A stretch of 64,000 nt of DNA from JBBQYD01 sp942493075. Lineage in GTDB: Bacteria > Verrucomicrobiota > Verrucomicrobiia > Limisphaerales > UBA8199. The notes under the pieces are model-generated. The model was not told the DNA's origin. It ran no database searches and was given only the letters and a program-made list of their open reading frames with translations. Shown here piece by piece: positions 61,436 to 64,000 of the stretch. A program made the translations under genes and the position numbers. Within the stretch, counting starts at the first letter, position 1. The number at the start of each line of letters is the position of its first letter. The stretch spans positions 930,001 through 994,000 of the forward strand of contig OW818681.1 of assembly GCA_942493075.1 (NCBI GenBank), read 5' to 3'.

Positions 61436-62458
61436 ATGGTTTGTACCGAAGAACAGCTTGAGCGCGCACCGGTAACCGTGCAACAGGCCTATCGCCTGAT
61501 GCTGTTGGCCCGGGTGCTTGATGACAAGGTGGCCAGCCTTTACAGAGCGGGCAAGATCTACGGCGGCGTGTTTCTTGGTCGTGGCCAGGAAGCGCTGAGC
61601 GCGGCGACAGGTCTGGCTCTCCGGCCAGGCGATGTTTTCGCTCCGCTCATCCGTGATACAGCCGGTCGGCTAGCCTTCGGCGAGACCCCGCTCGAAGCTG
61701 TACGAACCTATCTAGGCTCTGCTCAAGGTCCTATGCGTGGACGTGATGGCAACGTGCATCGGGGACGTCCCAAGGACGGGATGCTGGCGATGATCAGTCA
61801 CCTGGGAGCGATGATACCGGTTGTAAACGGCTGCTTGCTGGCACACCGGTTCCGCGGAGTGCAGGGGACAGTTGGGGCTGCTTCCCTTGGGGATGGCGGG
61901 ACTTCCACGGGTGCATTTCACGAAGGATTAAATCAGGCTGCCGTTGAGAAGTTGCCGCTCGTTCTGGTTGTCGCCAACAATCATTACGCCTACTCCACAC
62001 CCAATGAGCGTCAATTTGCATGTCAATCGCTAGTGGACAAGGCTGCGGGTTACGGTGTTCGGGGAGTGGAATTGGACGGGACGGATTTGTCCGCCTGCCT
62101 CGAAACGATGGGCGATGCCGTCCGGCGGGCCAGGGCAGGGCAGGGTCCGCAATTAGTCGTCGCCAAGTTGCTTCGGCTGTGTGGTCACGGAGAGCATGAT
62201 GACGCTTCCTACATGGATACTAAATACAAGTGTTCTCCAGTGGGAAAGGACTGCCTTAGAGTAGCAGAAGAGCGGCTCATTGAATCTGGACAGGCGAACT
62301 CCGTCGATTTGGCGGATTGGCGTGAAGCGGCGGTTCGCGAGGTGGAAGCCGCAGTCGGGCAGGCGCAGCGGGAAGCCGCACCCGATCCTTTCAAAGAGCA
62401 ATGGTGCGCGCTGGCATCGAAACATCTCCAGGAGGGCTTTCTTTCCACCGAAGCATGA
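61436..62458 (+). CDS. 2-oxoacid dehydrogenase E1 component, alpha subunit
   Basis: 340 residues of the thiamine-diphosphate-dependent E1 alpha family: YRLMLLARVLDDKVASLYRA, GQEALSAATGLALRPGDVFA, the loop RGRDGNVHRGRPKDGMLAM and the TPP-Mg motif GDGGTSTGAFHEGLN (about residue 153) closing with VVANNHYAYSTP. With E1 beta it decarboxylates a 2-oxoacid and passes the acyl group to E2 lipoate. Pyruvate, branched-chain and acetoin enzymes cannot be separated by eye; the E1 alpha-beta-E2 order occurs in all. The stop overlaps the beta start as ATGA. Confidence 0.88.
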   Translation: MVCTEEQLERAPVTVQQAYRLMLLARVLDDKVASLYRAGKIYGGVFLGRGQEALSAATGLALRPGDVFAPLIRDTAGRLAFGETPLEAVRTYLGSAQGPMRGRDGNVHRGRPKDGMLAMISHLGAMIPVVNGCLLAHRFRGVQGTVGAASLGDGGTSTGAFHEGLNQAAVEKLPLVLVVANNHYAYSTPNERQFACQSLVDKAAGYGVRGVELDGTDLSACLETMGDAVRRARAGQGPQLVVAKLLRLCGHGEHDDASYMDTKYKCSPVGKDCLRVAEERLIESGQANSVDLADWREAAVREVEAAVGQAQREAAPDPFKEQWCALASKHLQEGFLSTEA

Positions 62459-63420
62459 GCATCACCTATTTGGACGCAATTCGGGAGGCGCAGGCACGGG
62501 CTTTGGCGGAAGATCCGCGCGTGTTTATTTACGGCCAGGATGTGGGCGGATTTGGCGGAGCTTTCAAGGCCACTAAGAACCTGGCAGCCCAGTTCCCGGG
62601 GCGGGTGATGGATGCACCGATCAGTGAGGATGCGATGGTCGGGCTGGCTGTAGGTGCGGCCATCAATGGTCTGCGGCCTATCATCGAGGTTCAATTTGCA
62701 GATTTCTCGACCTGCGGTTTCAACCAAATCGTGAATCAGGCAGCAACGCACTTTTGGCGCACAGGCGTGCCTTGTCCGATTACTATCAGGCTGCCTTCGG
62801 GGGGCACACCTGGCAGCGGGCCTTTTCACAGCCAGAGCATGGAGGCTATTTACGCCCACTATCCCGGCTTGGTTGTCGTGACTCCTGCTACTGTAGAGGA
62901 TGCCTACAGCATGCTACTGGAGGCAGTGGCACTCGATGATCCGGTCATCTTTTGCGAACACAAGTATCTGTATTACCATTTGAAAGCGGAAAAATTGCCC
63001 AGCGAAGCCCTGGCAATTGGCCGCGCGCGAGTGGCGCGTCCGGGACGCGATCTATCGATCGTGACCTACGGGGCTATGGTCCACGAGGCGCTCGCGGCTG
63101 CCGAAGAATTGGCTGCTGAAAAATTTGAGGTGGAAGTGATCGATCTGCGTTCAGTGAAGCCGCTGGATACCGATACCATCATGGGCTCGGTGGCGCGGAC
63201 CAGCCGTTTGCTGTGCGTGGGAGAATCCTGGCCCTGGGGAGGCGTGACTGCTGAGGTCGTCTCCAGGGTGGCCAGCGAGGGGTTCGGGCTGTTGGATGCC
63301 CCTCCCATGCGCTTGAACGCGCAGGATACACCAGTGCCGTTCCATCCGAATCTTTGGACGGCTCACCGGCCGGCCGCGGGGCGCATAGCCAATGCGGCGC
63401 GGGAACTATTACGCCGCTGA
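62455..63420 (+). CDS. 2-oxoacid dehydrogenase E1 component, beta subunit
   Basis: 321 residues from ATG 62455, which overlaps the alpha stop. Transketolase-like pyrimidine domain (YLDAIREAQARALAEDPRVF, GQDVGGFGGAFKATKNL, APISEDAMVGLAVGAAINGL, RPIIEVQFADF, RLPSGGTPGSGPFHSQSMEA) and C-terminal domain (DLSIVTYGAMVHEALAAAEE, VEVIDLRSVKPLDTDTI, HPNLWTAHRPAAGRI). It forms the alpha2beta2 E1 with the preceding gene. Confidence 0.9.
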   Translation: MSITYLDAIREAQARALAEDPRVFIYGQDVGGFGGAFKATKNLAAQFPGRVMDAPISEDAMVGLAVGAAINGLRPIIEVQFADFSTCGFNQIVNQAATHFWRTGVPCPITIRLPSGGTPGSGPFHSQSMEAIYAHYPGLVVVTPATVEDAYSMLLEAVALDDPVIFCEHKYLYYHLKAEKLPSEALAIGRARVARPGRDLSIVTYGAMVHEALAAAEELAAEKFEVEVIDLRSVKPLDTDTIMGSVARTSRLLCVGESWPWGGVTAEVVSRVASEGFGLLDAPPMRLNAQDTPVPFHPNLWTAHRPAAGRIANAARELLRR

Positions 63421-63464
63421 GCCAGGTAATCAACGTGAACCCGGGCGTTAAACTTTAAAACCGC

Positions 63465-64000
63465 ATGCCAGCCATTCCGATTATCATGCCGCAGCTCGGC
63501 GAATCTATCGCCGAAGCCACCGTTGTTCGTCTGCTCGTCAAGGCAGGGGATACAATCCAGGCCGATCAGGATATCATCGAGGTGGAGACCAGCAAAGCTA
63601 CCAGCAGTATCACCTCACCCTGTCCGGGACGTGTTGACCGCATCCTGGCGCAGGTCAATGAGAGTTATGCCGTGGGCACCACGCTGGGTTTCCTGGAGGT
63701 CAGTGCCGAAGATGCCGCCCGATGTGGACTCGATGTTACCTCACCGGCTGTGACGGCTGCGGCCAGCGAACCAGAAGAGAATGGCAGACCAGCCACACGC
63801 CCGGAGCCGAAGCGACAAACCGTGAAGCCGACTGTTACCGGCCTGCCGGTGCCGGCGGATGCGGCCGGAGTGAGCTATCTTTCGCCCCGGTTGAAAGCGC
63901 GCATGATGGAACTGGGGCTGCACGCGGCTGATCTGGCGGGATTGCCAGGCAGCGGCGCAGCGGGACGTCTCACCATCAAAGATTTTGAGTTCTTCGTTGA
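63465..64000 (+). CDS. 2-oxoacid dehydrogenase E2 (dihydrolipoamide acyltransferase), partial
   Basis: Cut by the window end after 178 codons. The N-terminal lipoyl domain opens IPIIMPQLGESIAEATVVRL and carries the lipoyl lysine K44 in EVETSKATSSI. A Pro/Glu-rich linker follows, then the peripheral subunit-binding domain (YLSPRLKARMMELGLHAADL, SGAAGRLTIKDFE; about residues 138-174). The catalytic acyltransferase domain should follow outside the window. It is 44 nt after the beta gene, same operon. Confidence 0.9.
   Translation, partial: MPAIPIIMPQLGESIAEATVVRLLVKAGDTIQADQDIIEVETSKATSSITSPCPGRVDRILAQVNESYAVGTTLGFLEVSAEDAARCGLDVTSPAVTAAASEPEENGRPATRPEPKRQTVKPTVTGLPVPADAAGVSYLSPRLKARMMELGLHAADLAGLPGSGAAGRLTIKDFEFFV

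Overview
The window looks like a chromosomal segment of a Verrucomicrobia-type bacterium (Limisphaerales/Pedosphaera-like). The pointers are a short secreted protein ending in a VPDSG-CTERM-like sorting tail (11891-12571), very large Ig-domain and autotransporter-strand secreted proteins, moderate GC content and many orphan secreted repeat proteins. This assignment is inference; there is no rRNA or other marker gene in the window.

Left flank (1-15500), mostly housekeeping: palindromic intergenic repeats, a family 4 glycosyltransferase and a PQQ-type beta-propeller protein on the minus strand, the divergent RNA helicase gene hrpA, a secreted N-acylglucosamine 2-epimerase family protein, a complete group II intron (8848-10737, minus) with its reverse transcriptase, a VPDSG-CTERM protein with a terminator, and mutS.

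Centre (15851-38938), a polymorphic toxin locus: one giant gene encodes a Sec-exported Rhs/YD-repeat protein. Its 4000-residue stalk carries Calx-beta, Ig-like, nidogen-like, LamG, RCC1 and fibronectin-III-like parts, followed by an Rhs shell and a PD-(D/E)xK nuclease tip. The gene is interrupted by a 2-nt insertion at about 31711. Its immunity gene follows 10 nt after the tip. Directly behind lies a second, promoterless copy of the last 2.8 kb of the Rhs core (34423-37257), carrying a different warhead (Hint protease plus AHH nuclease) and its own immunity gene. Recombination between the two cores would swap the warhead and also remove the frameshift.

Right of it (38940-57531), an immunity array: about twenty small genes, nearly all on the plus strand. 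Many resemble known immunity families (Imm11/DUF1629, YwqK/MORN, DUF4240, DUF4304, DUF416/YjaG, SUFU, SMI1/SUKH, Tdi1/DUF1851-like, double-CXXCG). Several are preceded at 0-12 nt by a short open tail that looks like the last part of a toxin whose front is gone (nuclease, deaminase and unknown tips, and one Rhs tip from a different core lineage). The array is littered with a dispersed repeat beginning GTTACGAACTTTTTTCC, Rhs fragments, IS66 and IS1634-like scars and one full IS21 element. It looks like a record of repeated toxin-tip exchange in which immunity genes are kept and toxins are lost.

Right flank (57555-64000): a large secreted Ig/beta-helix protein on the minus strand, then an operon for a thiamine-dependent 2-oxoacid dehydrogenase complex (E1 alpha, E1 beta, start of E2, cut by the window end).
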